Source of the DNA: CAJFUR01 sp904420575
GTDB lineage: Bacteria > Actinomycetota > Coriobacteriia > Coriobacteriales > Eggerthellaceae
DNA: 64,000 nt
Direction: 5' to 3'
Assembly (NCBI GenBank): GCA_965119745.1
Contig: OZ221973.1
Span: 2,790,001-2,854,000, forward strand
Positions 18,759-27,274 of the stretch are shown one piece after another. Position 1 is the stretch's first letter. Every line of letters starts with the position of its first letter. Under the pieces are notes generated by a model. It did no database searches, was not told the DNA's origin, and was given only the letters and a program-made list of their open reading frames with translations. The translations under genes and the position numbers were made by a program.

Positions 18759-20603
18759 ATGGACAGCGAACGCACCGACTCCTCACCCCAAGCCCCCGAA
18801 CAGCACGGGCCCGAGCAGCCCCGCCGAACGCGCGAGCGCGCTTTCGCGCCTCTTTCCCGCCGCTCGTTTCTCGGCGTGGCGGCCGCCTGCGGCCTGGCCG
18901 CCGGCGCCGGGCTCGCCGGCTGCGCGCCGAAGCCCGACGACGATCCCACCGCCCAGGAAAACGAGCAGGAGCAGCCCGACAAGAACATGGCGCCCACCGA
19001 CATCAAGGAGACGCTCGACGCCGACGTGCTGGTGGTGGGCCTGGGCATGTCGGGCCTGGCCGCCGCCGTGCAGGCCGCCAGCAACGGCGCCAAGGTCATC
19101 GGCATCGAGAAGATGAACGCCACCGGAGGCAACGGCATCGGCGTCGAAGGCATCTTCGCCGTGGGCTCCAGCCTGGAAGTGGAGCAGGGCATCGAGATCG
19201 ACCCCGCCGAGATCGTCCGGGGCGAGCTGGAGGCCTCGCAGTGGGCCAGCGGAGGCGATTTGTGGCTCGACCTCGTGCACAGCTCGGGCGGCAACGTCGA
19301 CTGGCTCATGGAACAGGGCGTGAAGTTCTCCGGCGTCGTGGACGACTACCATGGCAACTCCGCCTACCCCGACTTCCACTGGTTCGACGGCGACGTGGCC
19401 TCTTCCGGCTACATACCCCAGATGACCGACAAGGCCAAGGAGCTGGGCGTGGACATGCTGCTGGAAACGCCGGCCGTGGGGCTCATCCAGGACGGCCAGG
19501 GCGCCGTCACGGGAGCCTATGCGGAGAGCAAGGAGCGCGGCACCCTGCAGATCAACGCGAAGAGCGTCATCCTGGCCACCGGGAGCTGGGGGCAGAGCAA
19601 GGACTACATCTCCCAGCGCGGCTTCATGTACGACAACGTCCGCTACGGCGGCGTGGACGGCCACGAAGGCGACGGCATCACCATGGCCTCGGCCGCAGGG
19701 GCGCGGAACTTCGTGTCGAACTCGACGTTCAACTGCACGAACACCATCGGCGAGTTCGAGTTCAAGAGCACCTTCATCTGGAACGCAGGCGGCGGCGGGA
19801 CGTGCCTGTTCGTGAACGAGAACGGCGACCGCTTCATCAACGAGGACTTCGCTCAGAACAACTTCGAACTGCAGAGCGTGCCCGCCATGACGCAGAAGCA
19901 GATGTACACGGTGTTCGACCGCGCCATCCTGGAGACGTGGCTGAAGGACGCCCCCGACGAGCTGGACACGGTGGACAACGCTAACGACGAAGCGCTGGCG
20001 AAGGCCGACACCATCGAGGAGGCCGCGAAGGCCATCGGGCTGGACGCCGACGCCTTGAAGGCCACGGTCGACCAGTACAACCGGCTGGCTTCCGCAGGCG
20101 TCGACACCGACTTCGGCAAGGCTCCCGAGTTCCTAGTGCCCATCACGCAGCCTCCCTTCTACGTGGGCAAGCTGACGCAGGAGCTGCTCGTCGGCATCGG
20201 CGGCATCGAGACGAACCGCCATGGCCAGGCCCTCGACCACGACAAGAACCCCATCGCCGGGCTGTATGCCATCGGCACCGACGGCTGCATGCTGTACCGC
20301 AACATCTACACCATCAATGTCGGCGGCACCTGCAACGCCAACAACATCAACTCGGCACGCAACGCGGCCAACCACGCCACCGGATCCACGGACGGCAAGG
20401 CGGCCGGCGGAAGCGCAAGTGCAGGCGAAGGCGAAGGGAAGGCCGGCACGGACGGTTCCGCGGGCGATGGTTCTGCGGACGGTTCCAAGGATGGTGCCGC
20501 GAACGGTTCTGCGGGCGGTTCCGCGGACGGTGGCTCCACGGGCGACGGATCTGCGAATGGCTCCAAGGACGGCTCCGCAGACGGTTCCAAGACGCAAGGC
20601 TAG
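18759..20603 (+). CDS. Exported FAD-dependent reductase (fumarate/urocanate reductase family), Tat lipoprotein
   Basis: A 614-residue flavoprotein. A 30-residue polar leader precedes the twin-arginine motif SRRSFLGV and a lipobox ending in Cys55 (GLAGC). The FAD-binding fold starts at VLVVGLGMSGLAAA (about 90-103); GGVDGHEGDGITMA and the active-site arginine region NENGDRFINEDF are typical of the FAD-binding-2 reductases. There are no CxxCH haem motifs, so electrons must come from another protein. The last 70 or so residues are low-complexity Gly/Ser/Asp/Lys (GSADGSKDG-like). Coriobacteria carry many such enzymes for respiratory or xenobiotic reduction; the acceptor cannot be read from sequence. 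Confidence 0.85.
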   Translation: MDSERTDSSPQAPEQHGPEQPRRTRERAFAPLSRRSFLGVAAACGLAAGAGLAGCAPKPDDDPTAQENEQEQPDKNMAPTDIKETLDADVLVVGLGMSGLAAAVQAASNGAKVIGIEKMNATGGNGIGVEGIFAVGSSLEVEQGIEIDPAEIVRGELEASQWASGGDLWLDLVHSSGGNVDWLMEQGVKFSGVVDDYHGNSAYPDFHWFDGDVASSGYIPQMTDKAKELGVDMLLETPAVGLIQDGQGAVTGAYAESKERGTLQINAKSVILATGSWGQSKDYISQRGFMYDNVRYGGVDGHEGDGITMASAAGARNFVSNSTFNCTNTIGEFEFKSTFIWNAGGGGTCLFVNENGDRFINEDFAQNNFELQSVPAMTQKQMYTVFDRAILETWLKDAPDELDTVDNANDEALAKADTIEEAAKAIGLDADALKATVDQYNRLASAGVDTDFGKAPEFLVPITQPPFYVGKLTQELLVGIGGIETNRHGQALDHDKNPIAGLYAIGTDGCMLYRNIYTINVGGTCNANNINSARNAANHATGSTDGKAAGGSASAGEGEGKAGTDGSAGDGSADGSKDGAANGSAGGSADGGSTGDGSANGSKDGSADGSKTQG

Positions 20604-20693
20604 GCGTTGTCGAAGGGACGCGTGCTGTCGCTGCGGGCGCTGCCGGTGTACAATGGGCGGCACGAACCGTCCCTTCCAACGAAAGAAGCGCTC

Positions 20694-21794
20694 ATGTTTC
20701 CTGCCGCCCCCTTGTCCGACCTGCCCGCCTTCTGCGTCGGCCACGCGCATGACGCGTGCGCCGGCACCGGCTGCACCGTGGTCGTGGCGCCCGAGGGCGC
20801 GGTCTGCGGCGTCGACGTGCGCGGAGGCGGCCCTGCCACGCGCGAGACCGACCTGCTCAAGCCCGAGAACATGATAGAGGCGGTGCATGCCGTGGTGCTT
20901 TCGGGCGGCAGCGCGTTCGGCCTGGAGGCGTCCTGCGGCGTGATGGACGCCCTGGCCGAGCGCGGCATCGGCTTTCCCGTGGGGACGGCGCGCGTGCCCA
21001 TCGTAGTGGGCGCCTGCCTGTTCGACCTGCTGATAGGCGATCCCGTCCATCCCGACAAGGCCATGGGGCGCTTTGCGGCCGAATGCGCGCTTGCGGCGTA
21101 CGGACGTCGGCAGGAAGCGCCCGGGCCTGCGGCGGCCGCGTCGGCAGGGGAAGCCTCCGATCCTTCGGCCTCTCCGGCAGCGCAGGGAGCCGAGGGGGCG
21201 CAGGTATGCAGCGAGCCTCCGCTCGCGCAGGGGAACGTCGGGGCCGGCTGCGGCGCGACCGTGGGCAAGCTGGGTCAAGACGCGCGCGCCATGAAGTCGG
21301 GATTCGGGTGGGCCTGCCTGCGCGCGGGCGACGTGGTGGCCGCAGCGCTCGTCGCCGTGAACGCCCTGGGATGCGTGCGGGATGCCGAGGGCGCCTGGAT
21401 CGCCGGCGTGCGCGACGAGGCGGGACGCGTGATGGACCCGCTGGCCGCACTCGCCTCGAGCCTCGCCAGCAGCGCCTCCCCCTCCCCGAGCGCGACGCCG
21501 GGCGGCCCGTGCGAGAACACGACCATCGGCGTGGTGCTCACCAACGCGAAGCTCACGAAAGCGCAGGCCACGAAAGTGTCCTCGACCGTGCACGACGCCT
21601 ACGCGCGCGCCATCAAGCCCGTCCACACCTCTAACGACGGCGACACGGTGTTCACGTTCGCGTCGGGAGAAGCCTCGGCTCACACCGACCTGGTGGCCGT
21701 GCTGGCCACCGAAGCCATGCAGCAGGCCATCGTCGCGGCCGTGGCGAACGCAGAAGGGGCCTTCGGCCTGCCCGCAGCCCGCGACCTCGCCTGA
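20694..21794 (+). CDS. P1-family (DmpA/NylC-type) self-processing hydrolase
   Basis: N-terminal-nucleophile hydrolase of 366 residues. Family marks: GCTVVVAPEGAVCGVDVRGG, VLSGGSAFGLEA and, at 275-276, the autocleavage pair Asn-Thr in CENTTIGVVLTNAKL, the same N/T junction used by the nylon hydrolase NylC. Cleavage would leave Thr276 as the nucleophile. A Ala/Ser/Pro-rich linker occurs at about 140-170. Substrates range over N-terminal amino acids in peptides to amide oligomers; not predictable here. Start at 20694 fits the family; only weak GAAAGAAG precedes it. Confidence 0.85.
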   Translation: MFPAAPLSDLPAFCVGHAHDACAGTGCTVVVAPEGAVCGVDVRGGGPATRETDLLKPENMIEAVHAVVLSGGSAFGLEASCGVMDALAERGIGFPVGTARVPIVVGACLFDLLIGDPVHPDKAMGRFAAECALAAYGRRQEAPGPAAAASAGEASDPSASPAAQGAEGAQVCSEPPLAQGNVGAGCGATVGKLGQDARAMKSGFGWACLRAGDVVAAALVAVNALGCVRDAEGAWIAGVRDEAGRVMDPLAALASSLASSASPSPSATPGGPCENTTIGVVLTNAKLTKAQATKVSSTVHDAYARAIKPVHTSNDGDTVFTFASGEASAHTDLVAVLATEAMQQAIVAAVANAEGAFGLPAARDLA

Positions 21795-21850
21795 GAGGCG
21801 GCGCCGAGCCCCTCCCGGAATGCCGTGCGCGAACTGCTTGGGGGCGGTGC

Positions 21851-22132
21851 CTACGAAGCAGGCTTCACGACCAGCGTGAATCCCAAAGCGCCCAATACGT
21901 CCTGCACCGTTCTGAACCGCGGGTTCCCTTCGGCAGAAAGCGACTTGTACAGGCTTTCGCGCCCAACCCCTGCCGCCTGGGCCACCCCCGCCATCCCTCG
22001 CGCTCGGGCCACGTCGCCCAAGGCCATTCGGAAAAACTCGGGATCGTCTTCTTCAAGCGCGGCAGTCAGATAGGCAGCGATCATCTCGTCCGAGTCAAGG
22101 TAATCCTCTACGCGGAATTCACTCGTCTTCAT
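21851..22132 (-). CDS. Antitoxin of a type II toxin-antitoxin pair (addiction-module antidote family)
   Basis: 93-residue DNA-binding antidote: FRVEDYLDSDEMIAAYLTAAL leads into an HTH (VAQAAGVGRESLYKSLSAEGNPRFRTVQDVLGALGF). This is the small HTH family usually paired with RelE-like toxins of the HI1419/HI1420 sort. It follows its toxin and overlaps it by 14 nt; such toxin-first order is that of HigBA-like modules. Confidence 0.85.
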   Translation of the reverse strand: MKTSEFRVEDYLDSDEMIAAYLTAALEEDDPEFFRMALGDVARARGMAGVAQAAGVGRESLYKSLSAEGNPRFRTVQDVLGALGFTLVVKPAS

Positions 22133-22448
22133 GTCGCCCCTCCTTCGCGTGCAGCCGACGGGCTGCGTTTTTCGCACGGCGAACGTCGTGCGCTTGCGTT
22201 CTTTTGTCGCCGCCACACAACAACAGAACCATGACGCCCTCAGTCCTCGTTCCGTAGACGCGGTAGCCAGGGCCATAGTCGATGCGCAGTTCGAAGACCT
22301 GGCCGCCCATTTCACGCATGTCCCCGAACAGGCCCGTTTGCAACCGACGTATCCTCACCGCGATGCGCGCTTTCGCTTGCGGGTCCTTTAGCTTTCGAAA
22401 CCATCGGTTGAAGCCGGCGGTGGTCTTGACGACCTGAAACTCGGCCAT
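22119..22448 (-). CDS. RelE/HigB-like toxin of a type II toxin-antitoxin pair
   Basis: 109-residue basic protein: FNRWFRKLKDPQAKARIAVRIRRLQTGLFGDMREMGGQVFELRIDYGPGYRVYGT and VMVLLLCGGDKRTQAHDV are characteristic of the phage-derived Gp49-like / RelE-fold toxins, which act on mRNA or the ribosome. ATG at 22448 has a TAGGAG ribosome site. The operator upstream (22460-22477) suggests standard conditional autoregulation by the pair. Confidence 0.85.
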   Translation of the reverse strand: MAEFQVVKTTAGFNRWFRKLKDPQAKARIAVRIRRLQTGLFGDMREMGGQVFELRIDYGPGYRVYGTRTEGVMVLLLCGGDKRTQAHDVRRAKNAARRLHAKEGRHEDE

Positions 22449-22459
22449 GTTCGCTCCTA

Positions 22460-22477
22460 TGTATCCTATAAGATACA
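22460..22477. promoter_or_regulatory. Palindromic operator of the toxin-antitoxin pair
   Basis: TGTATC-N6-GATACA (22460-22477) is a perfect 6-6-6 inverted repeat 11 nt upstream of the toxin start, in the place where toxin-antitoxin complexes usually bind their own promoter. Confidence 0.6.
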
Positions 22478-22744
22478 GCAAGCGATGTCAAGGGAGGGAG
22501 GACTGTCGGAAAACCCCTCCTTGCTTCCTGGGTGGACGCGATCGCCTGCTGTGGAGTCTTTTACCCCAACCAAAAGCATAGCGACGCGACCCAGCAAGAC
22601 GATGGCCCACATTCAGCAAAAGCCAGACAGAAACCTTGCGTGGATTCGGCAGAGGCCAAGCAAGGGCCCAGCGGAATGCCAACAAGGTTCAACCATAAAC
22701 CAAGCATCAGCCCGGAAAGATGCCGACACAAACCTGGCAGAAGC
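22478..22744. other. Intergenic stretch between toxin promoter and rsfS
   Basis: About 270 bp with lower GC than its surroundings and several AAGCCAGAC/AACCTTG-like words. I see no gene with a plausible ribosome site and product, and no terminator. Confidence 0.4.
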
Positions 22745-23236
22745 CTACTTCTTGCCCAGAAGCTTGGCTATGCGGTCGGAGTATTCCACGTCCACGAGCC
22801 CGGCTTCCTTCGCCAGGTCGATGACGGGCGCGTCGTTCCACAGCGCCTCCAGGCGGTAGTAGTCGCGCGTCTCTGGCTGGAACACGTGCACGACGAAGCT
22901 GCCGTAGTCCAGAAGCGCCCACATGCCGTCGTCGGTGCCTTCGCGGTGGATCGGCTTGACGTGCGCCTCCTTGCGCTCGCGCTCCTCGATCTCGTCGACG
23001 ATGGCCTCGACCTGGCGGCGGTTGGCGGCCGTCGCGATGACGAAGTAGTCGGTCACCGAGATGAGCTCGCGCACCTCCTGCACCATGATGTCGGTGGCCT
23101 TCTTCTCGTCCGCGGCCCGCGCCGCGATGAGCGCGCACTCGCGCGAGGACGCCTCGGCCGCACCGGCCTTCGCCGCCTTCTGCTCCTTGGCCTCCGGGGC
23201 CGTTTCCGTCGTTGCCGCGTTGTTCGTTTCGCTCAC
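22745..23236 (-). CDS. rsfS: Ribosome silencing factor RsfS
   Basis: Binds ribosomal protein L14 and stops subunit joining in starvation. The 163-residue protein has an Ala/Glu-rich N-terminal leader of about 35 residues and the family core: KKATDIMVQEVRELISVTDYFVIATA, HREGTDDGMWALLDYGSFVVHVF and YYRLEALWNDAPVID. Start is GTG at 23236, overlapping the yqeK stop in GTGA, with AAGGA upstream. Last gene of the obgE operon. Confidence 0.92.
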   Translation of the reverse strand: MSETNNAATTETAPEAKEQKAAKAGAAEASSRECALIAARAADEKKATDIMVQEVRELISVTDYFVIATAANRRQVEAIVDEIEERERKEAHVKPIHREGTDDGMWALLDYGSFVVHVFQPETRDYYRLEALWNDAPVIDLAKEAGLVDVEYSDRIAKLLGKK

Positions 23237-23916
23237 TGGCGTTCCTTCCGATGCAGATAGGGTTTCTGGTTCTTCATGACGTAGGCGTTCCACACGTTCA
23301 CCGTGTCGGGATGGAGCGGCCTGCCTTGTTCGATGATCAGTATAGTCCAGTACGCAAGCACGTCCACGAAGAGTTCTTCGAGGCTTTCCTGCCCGATGCG
23401 CCCGCGCAGCTCGGCGACGCGCCCGAACTGCCGGCCTTCCTCCAGCGCGTCGGCCACGTACAGCACCATGTCGAGCGCGCTCATGTCGGTCGAGCCGGTC
23501 GTATGCCGGTCGATGGCAAGCAGCACGTCTTCGGGAATGCTGGGAAAGGCACGGCCGAGCGCACGGGCCGCCGTGGGGCCATGCAGCAGCCGCGGCATGT
23601 GCTCGACCAGCCACGGGTCCACCTGCGCCCCCACGTCGCGCGCACGTTCGCGCACGCCTTCGTCGTCGTAGCCCTTGTCCCAGTCGTGCAGGAGCGCGGC
23701 CAGGCGGGCGCGTGCCACGTCGACGCCGTACGTCCGGGCCAGCCGCTCGGCCATGGCCACGACGCCCTGCACGTGGGCGAAGCGCTTGGCGCTCACGCGT
23801 CCGCGCAGCTCGGCCTCGCGCGCGGCGAAGAAGTCCTCCGACAGGGCGTCCTCGACAGGGCGTCCTTCAGGCCGGGCTTCGGCAGCGCCTCCATGCGCCT
23901 GCTCGCCTTTCGCCAT
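23233..23916 (-). CDS. yqeK: HD-domain phosphohydrolase YqeK (diadenosine tetraphosphatase type)
   Basis: 227-residue HD-superfamily protein. Metal ligands are in RFAHVQGV and LLHDWDKGY, with IDRHTTG and VLYVADALEEGR further on, as in YqeK, a symmetrical Ap4A hydrolase in firmicutes. One nt separates it from the nadD stop and it overlaps rsfS by 4 nt, so translation is coupled. The conserved nadD-yqeK-rsfS order supports the call. Confidence 0.9.
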   Translation of the reverse strand: MAKGEQAHGGAAEARPEGRPVEDALSEDFFAAREAELRGRVSAKRFAHVQGVVAMAERLARTYGVDVARARLAALLHDWDKGYDDEGVRERARDVGAQVDPWLVEHMPRLLHGPTAARALGRAFPSIPEDVLLAIDRHTTGSTDMSALDMVLYVADALEEGRQFGRVAELRGRIGQESLEELFVDVLAYWTILIIEQGRPLHPDTVNVWNAYVMKNQKPYLHRKERQ

Positions 23917-23917
23917 C

Positions 23918-24661
23918 TCACGCCTCCTCTCGGTACAGCCCTTGCGCGACGATGTAGTCGTTCACGCGGCCCATGGTCAAGTAGCGGATGGACCGTCCCT
24001 GCGCCACACGCGCCCGCAGGTCGCTGGACGATATGGCCAGCGCCGTCACCTCCAGGCAGTCGATCGCGAAGTCGCTCTGCTCCGCGAGCGCGCGCTTGCG
24101 CTCCTCCGTGAGCGCGTAGCCCGGGCGGGTGACGGCGATGAAGCGCGCCAGGCCCGCCATGGCATGGCTCTCGCGCCAGCGCACGATGTTTGCCACGGCG
24201 TCGGCGCCCGTGATGAAGAACAGCTCCACGTTGTCCGGGTAGTGGGTGCGCAGCTCGCGCAAGGTGTCCACCGTGTACGTGTCGCCGCCGCGCTCGATCT
24301 CCAGGGCACTCACGTCGAAGGACGGGTTGCTCTCCACCGCCATCCGGCACATCTCGAGCCGCTGCCGCGCACCGGTTACCCGCTGATGCTTCTTGTACAC
24401 GGGGCTGCCCGCCGGCACGAAGACCACCGCATCGAGCCCGAAGGCCTCGCGCGCCTGCTCGGCGCAGGCCAAGTGCCCGATATGGATGGGATCGAACGTG
24501 CCTCCCATGATGCCCAGGCGCGCCGGCGCGCCATCGGCTCCCAGGTCGTCGAACCGCTCGCACACGGCCGGCCGCGCCGCGCCGGCGTCTCGCGCGCCCT
24601 GCACCGCCGCGTCTTCTTCGCCACGACGCTCCGGCGCCCAGGCCGCCTCCGCTGCCGCCAC
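23918..24661 (-). CDS. nadD: Nicotinate-mononucleotide adenylyltransferase
   Basis: Makes deamido-NAD from nicotinate mononucleotide and ATP. The nucleotidyltransferase motifs GIMGGTFDPIHIGHL and ISSSDLRARV are clear, with FVPAGSPVYKK between. The core starts at about residue 48; the first 45 residues, if translated, are an Ala/Arg/Glu-rich extension. GTG at 24661 overlaps the proA stop by one base without a clear ribosome site, so a later start is possible. Confidence 0.9.
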   Translation of the reverse strand: MAAAEAAWAPERRGEEDAAVQGARDAGAARPAVCERFDDLGADGAPARLGIMGGTFDPIHIGHLACAEQAREAFGLDAVVFVPAGSPVYKKHQRVTGARQRLEMCRMAVESNPSFDVSALEIERGGDTYTVDTLRELRTHYPDNVELFFITGADAVANIVRWRESHAMAGLARFIAVTRPGYALTEERKRALAEQSDFAIDCLEVTALAISSSDLRARVAQGRSIRYLTMGRVNDYIVAQGLYREEA

Positions 24662-25980
24662 TACGCGCGCACCTGCCCCGACCCGCGCAGCACGTACTTG
24701 TAGGACGTGAGCGCCGCAAGCGCGAACGGCCCGCGCGCGTGCAGCTTCTGCGTGGAGATGCCGATCTCCGCGCCCAGCCCGAACTCCGCGCCGTCGGTGA
24801 ACGCCGTGGAGGCGTTCGCGTACACGGCGGCGGCGTCCACCTGGGCAAGGAACGCCTCGATGGCCGCTGCGCCCGCCGGCGTGTCAGAGTCGGCCACGAT
24901 GGCTTCGGAATGTTTCGTGCCGTAGCGGTTCACGTGGCCGATGGCCTCCTGGACCCCCTCCACGCACTTGACGGCCAGCTCGGGGGCGAGGTACTCGGTG
25001 GCCCAGTCGTCCTCGTCCGCGCGGTCGAAACGCATCTCGAAGCCTTCGCTGCCGACAGCCTCCGCTGCTGCGGCCGCGCAGCCGTACGCCACGTCGTCGC
25101 AGTGCAGGAGCACGCCCTCGCGCGCGAGCGCGGCCATGGTCCGGGGCAGGAAGCTGTGCGCCACGGAACGGTCCACCAGCAGGGTCTCGGCCGCGTTGCA
25201 CACGCCGTAGCGGCGGCACTTCGCGTTCAGCACGATGGAGCGCGCCATGTCGGCATCGGCGCTCTCGTGCACGTACACGTGGCAGTTGCCCGTGCCCGTC
25301 TCTACGACCGGCACCTTCGCATGCTCGACGCAGTGGCGGATGAGTCCCGCGCCACCTCGGGGAATGAGCACGTCCACCACGCCGTGCAGCTGCATGAGCT
25401 CGTCGGCGGCGGCGCGGTCGGCGCTGTCCACCATCACGATGCAGCCGCGCGGCATGCCCGCCTCCACGGCGGCGTCATGCAGGACCTGCGCAATGGCCGC
25501 GCTCGACGCGGCCGCCAGGCGCCCGCAGCGCAGCACCGCCGCATTGCCCGACTTGACGCAGATGCCGGCCGCGTCGGCCGTGACGTTCGGGCGCGCCTCG
25601 TACACCATGGCCACCACGCCCAAGGGCACGCTCACGCGGGCGAGGTGCAGGCCGTTGTCCAGCGTGCGTTCCTCCTGGACGACGCCCACAGGGTCGGGCA
25701 GCGCCGCCAGATCCTCCAGGGCGCAGGCCATGGCCTCGATGCGGCCACTGTCCAGAAGGAGGCGGTCGAGCAGGCTCTCCTTGGTGCCCTCGGCGCGGGC
25801 GGCTTCCATGTCGCGCCCGTTCGCCGCCAGGACGTCCTCCTCATGGGCGCGCAGGGCGGCCGCCATGGCGGCCAGCGCCGCATTGCGCTGCTCCCCGGTC
25901 GTCTGGGCGAGCGCCATGCTCGCGGCCTTCGCGGTCTCCGCGGCGCGGCGCACCTCTTCCCGCAGCGTTTCCTCGGCCAT
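24661..25980 (-). CDS. proA: Gamma-glutamyl phosphate reductase
   Basis: Second step of proline synthesis, NADPH-dependent. The 439-residue protein has LDNGLHLARVSVPLGVVAMVYEARPNVT, IPRGGAGLI and the catalytic cysteine in RRYGVCNAAETLLV, then NASTAFTDGAEFGLGAEIGIST. ATG at 25980 has an excellent GAAGGAGG ribosome site. It follows proB by about 100 bp. Same operon as obgE-proB and nadD-yqeK-rsfS. Confidence 0.95.
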   Translation of the reverse strand: MAEETLREEVRRAAETAKAASMALAQTTGEQRNAALAAMAAALRAHEEDVLAANGRDMEAARAEGTKESLLDRLLLDSGRIEAMACALEDLAALPDPVGVVQEERTLDNGLHLARVSVPLGVVAMVYEARPNVTADAAGICVKSGNAAVLRCGRLAAASSAAIAQVLHDAAVEAGMPRGCIVMVDSADRAAADELMQLHGVVDVLIPRGGAGLIRHCVEHAKVPVVETGTGNCHVYVHESADADMARSIVLNAKCRRYGVCNAAETLLVDRSVAHSFLPRTMAALAREGVLLHCDDVAYGCAAAAAEAVGSEGFEMRFDRADEDDWATEYLAPELAVKCVEGVQEAIGHVNRYGTKHSEAIVADSDTPAGAAAIEAFLAQVDAAAVYANASTAFTDGAEFGLGAEIGISTQKLHARGPFALAALTSYKYVLRGSGQVRA

Positions 25981-26083
25981 GCATCCTCCTTCTTTCATCG
26001 GTCGCCCGCCTGCGCCGGCCCTTCGGCACCCTGTCGGCGTCGGCAGGGGCCGTGCGGGGCCGCAGGCGGCGCGCACCGGCTTC

Positions 26084-27274
26084 TCATTCGAACACGATCA
26101 GCTCGTCGCGATGGACGAGCGGGCGCGTGGCCAGGGGCGCGAGCAGGCGGTTGCGCTCCATGGCCTCGCGCGTGCGGCCGCAGGCAAGCTCCACCTCGTC
26201 GCTTGCGAACGCCGCCTTGCCGCGCGCGAACAGGTGGCCTTCCGCGTCCTTGATGTCCACGATGTCGCCCGCGTCGAAGTGCCCTTCCACCGCGGCCACG
26301 CCCACGCACAGAAGCGAGCTGCCGCGCCGCACGAGCGCGTCCTTCGCCCCCTCGTCCACCGTCACGGAGCCGCGCGCCGCGTCGCCGAGGGCGATCCAGA
26401 GCTTCTTCGGCGTGATCTCGTGGGGGCGGGCCGCCGCCACGAACCGCGTCCCCATCTCCTCGCCCTCCGCCGCGCGCACCACGGCGTCCGGGGCGCGCCC
26501 GTTGCAGATGACCATGGGTATGCCGGCCGCCATGAGCACGCGCGCCGCCTTGATCTTCGTGATCATGCCGCCCGACCCCACGGTGGTGCCGGCCTCGCCC
26601 GCCACGTCCATGACGGCCTGGTCGATGCGCTCGACGCGGCCGATGAGGCGGGCGCCTTCCACGCGGTGCGGGTTCGCGTCGTACAGCCCGTCGATGTCGG
26701 ACAGGATGACCATGAGGTCCGCGTCGATGAGGCAGGCCACCAGCGCGGCCAGCGTGTCGTTGTCGCCGAAGCGGATCTGCTCCACCGACACGGTGTCGTT
26801 CTCGTTCACCACCGGCACCACGCCCAGCTCCAGCAGGCGCAGAAGCGTGTCCCGGGCATGCAGGTAGGCGGTGCGGTCGGCCGTGTCGCGCCGCGTGAGC
26901 AGCACCACCGACGTCAGCAGGCCGTGACGGGCGAACGCCTGCGCATAGGCGGCCGAAAGCGCGCCCTGCCCCACCGACGCCGCCGCCTGCAGGCTGGGCA
27001 TGTCGTGCGGCCGCTCCACGATGCCCAAGGCCTCCAGCCCGCAGGCGATGGCGGCCGAGGTCACGATGACGGGCCGCCATCCCGCCTCCCGCACGCGTGC
27101 GATCTGGTCGGCCATGCGGTTCAGATAGGCGTAGTCGATCGTGGACTCGCTGGTGGTGAGCGTGGAGGACCCTATCTTGACGACGAGCCGCCGCACCTCG
27201 CCGACGCGCGGCGCAACGCCTGCGCCCGTCGCCCCGGCACGCTCCCGCGCCTTGTCCGCCTCCCTGCCGCTCAC
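26084..27274 (-). CDS. proB: Glutamate 5-kinase with PUA domain
   Basis: Phosphorylates glutamate to start proline synthesis and is usually feedback-inhibited by proline. Seen: VVKIGSSTLT, VTSAAIACGLEALG, VVNENDTVSVEQIRFGDND, LSDIDGLYDANP and VGSGGMITKI, followed by a C-terminal PUA domain (SVTVDEGAKDALVRRGSSLL...AAFASDEVE). Start is GTG 27274, overlapping the obgE stop in GTGA, with AAGGAG 8 nt before it. 396 residues. Confidence 0.95.
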   Translation of the reverse strand: MSGREADKARERAGATGAGVAPRVGEVRRLVVKIGSSTLTTSESTIDYAYLNRMADQIARVREAGWRPVIVTSAAIACGLEALGIVERPHDMPSLQAAASVGQGALSAAYAQAFARHGLLTSVVLLTRRDTADRTAYLHARDTLLRLLELGVVPVVNENDTVSVEQIRFGDNDTLAALVACLIDADLMVILSDIDGLYDANPHRVEGARLIGRVERIDQAVMDVAGEAGTTVGSGGMITKIKAARVLMAAGIPMVICNGRAPDAVVRAAEGEEMGTRFVAAARPHEITPKKLWIALGDAARGSVTVDEGAKDALVRRGSSLLCVGVAAVEGHFDAGDIVDIKDAEGHLFARGKAAFASDEVELACGRTREAMERNRLLAPLATRPLVHRDELIVFE

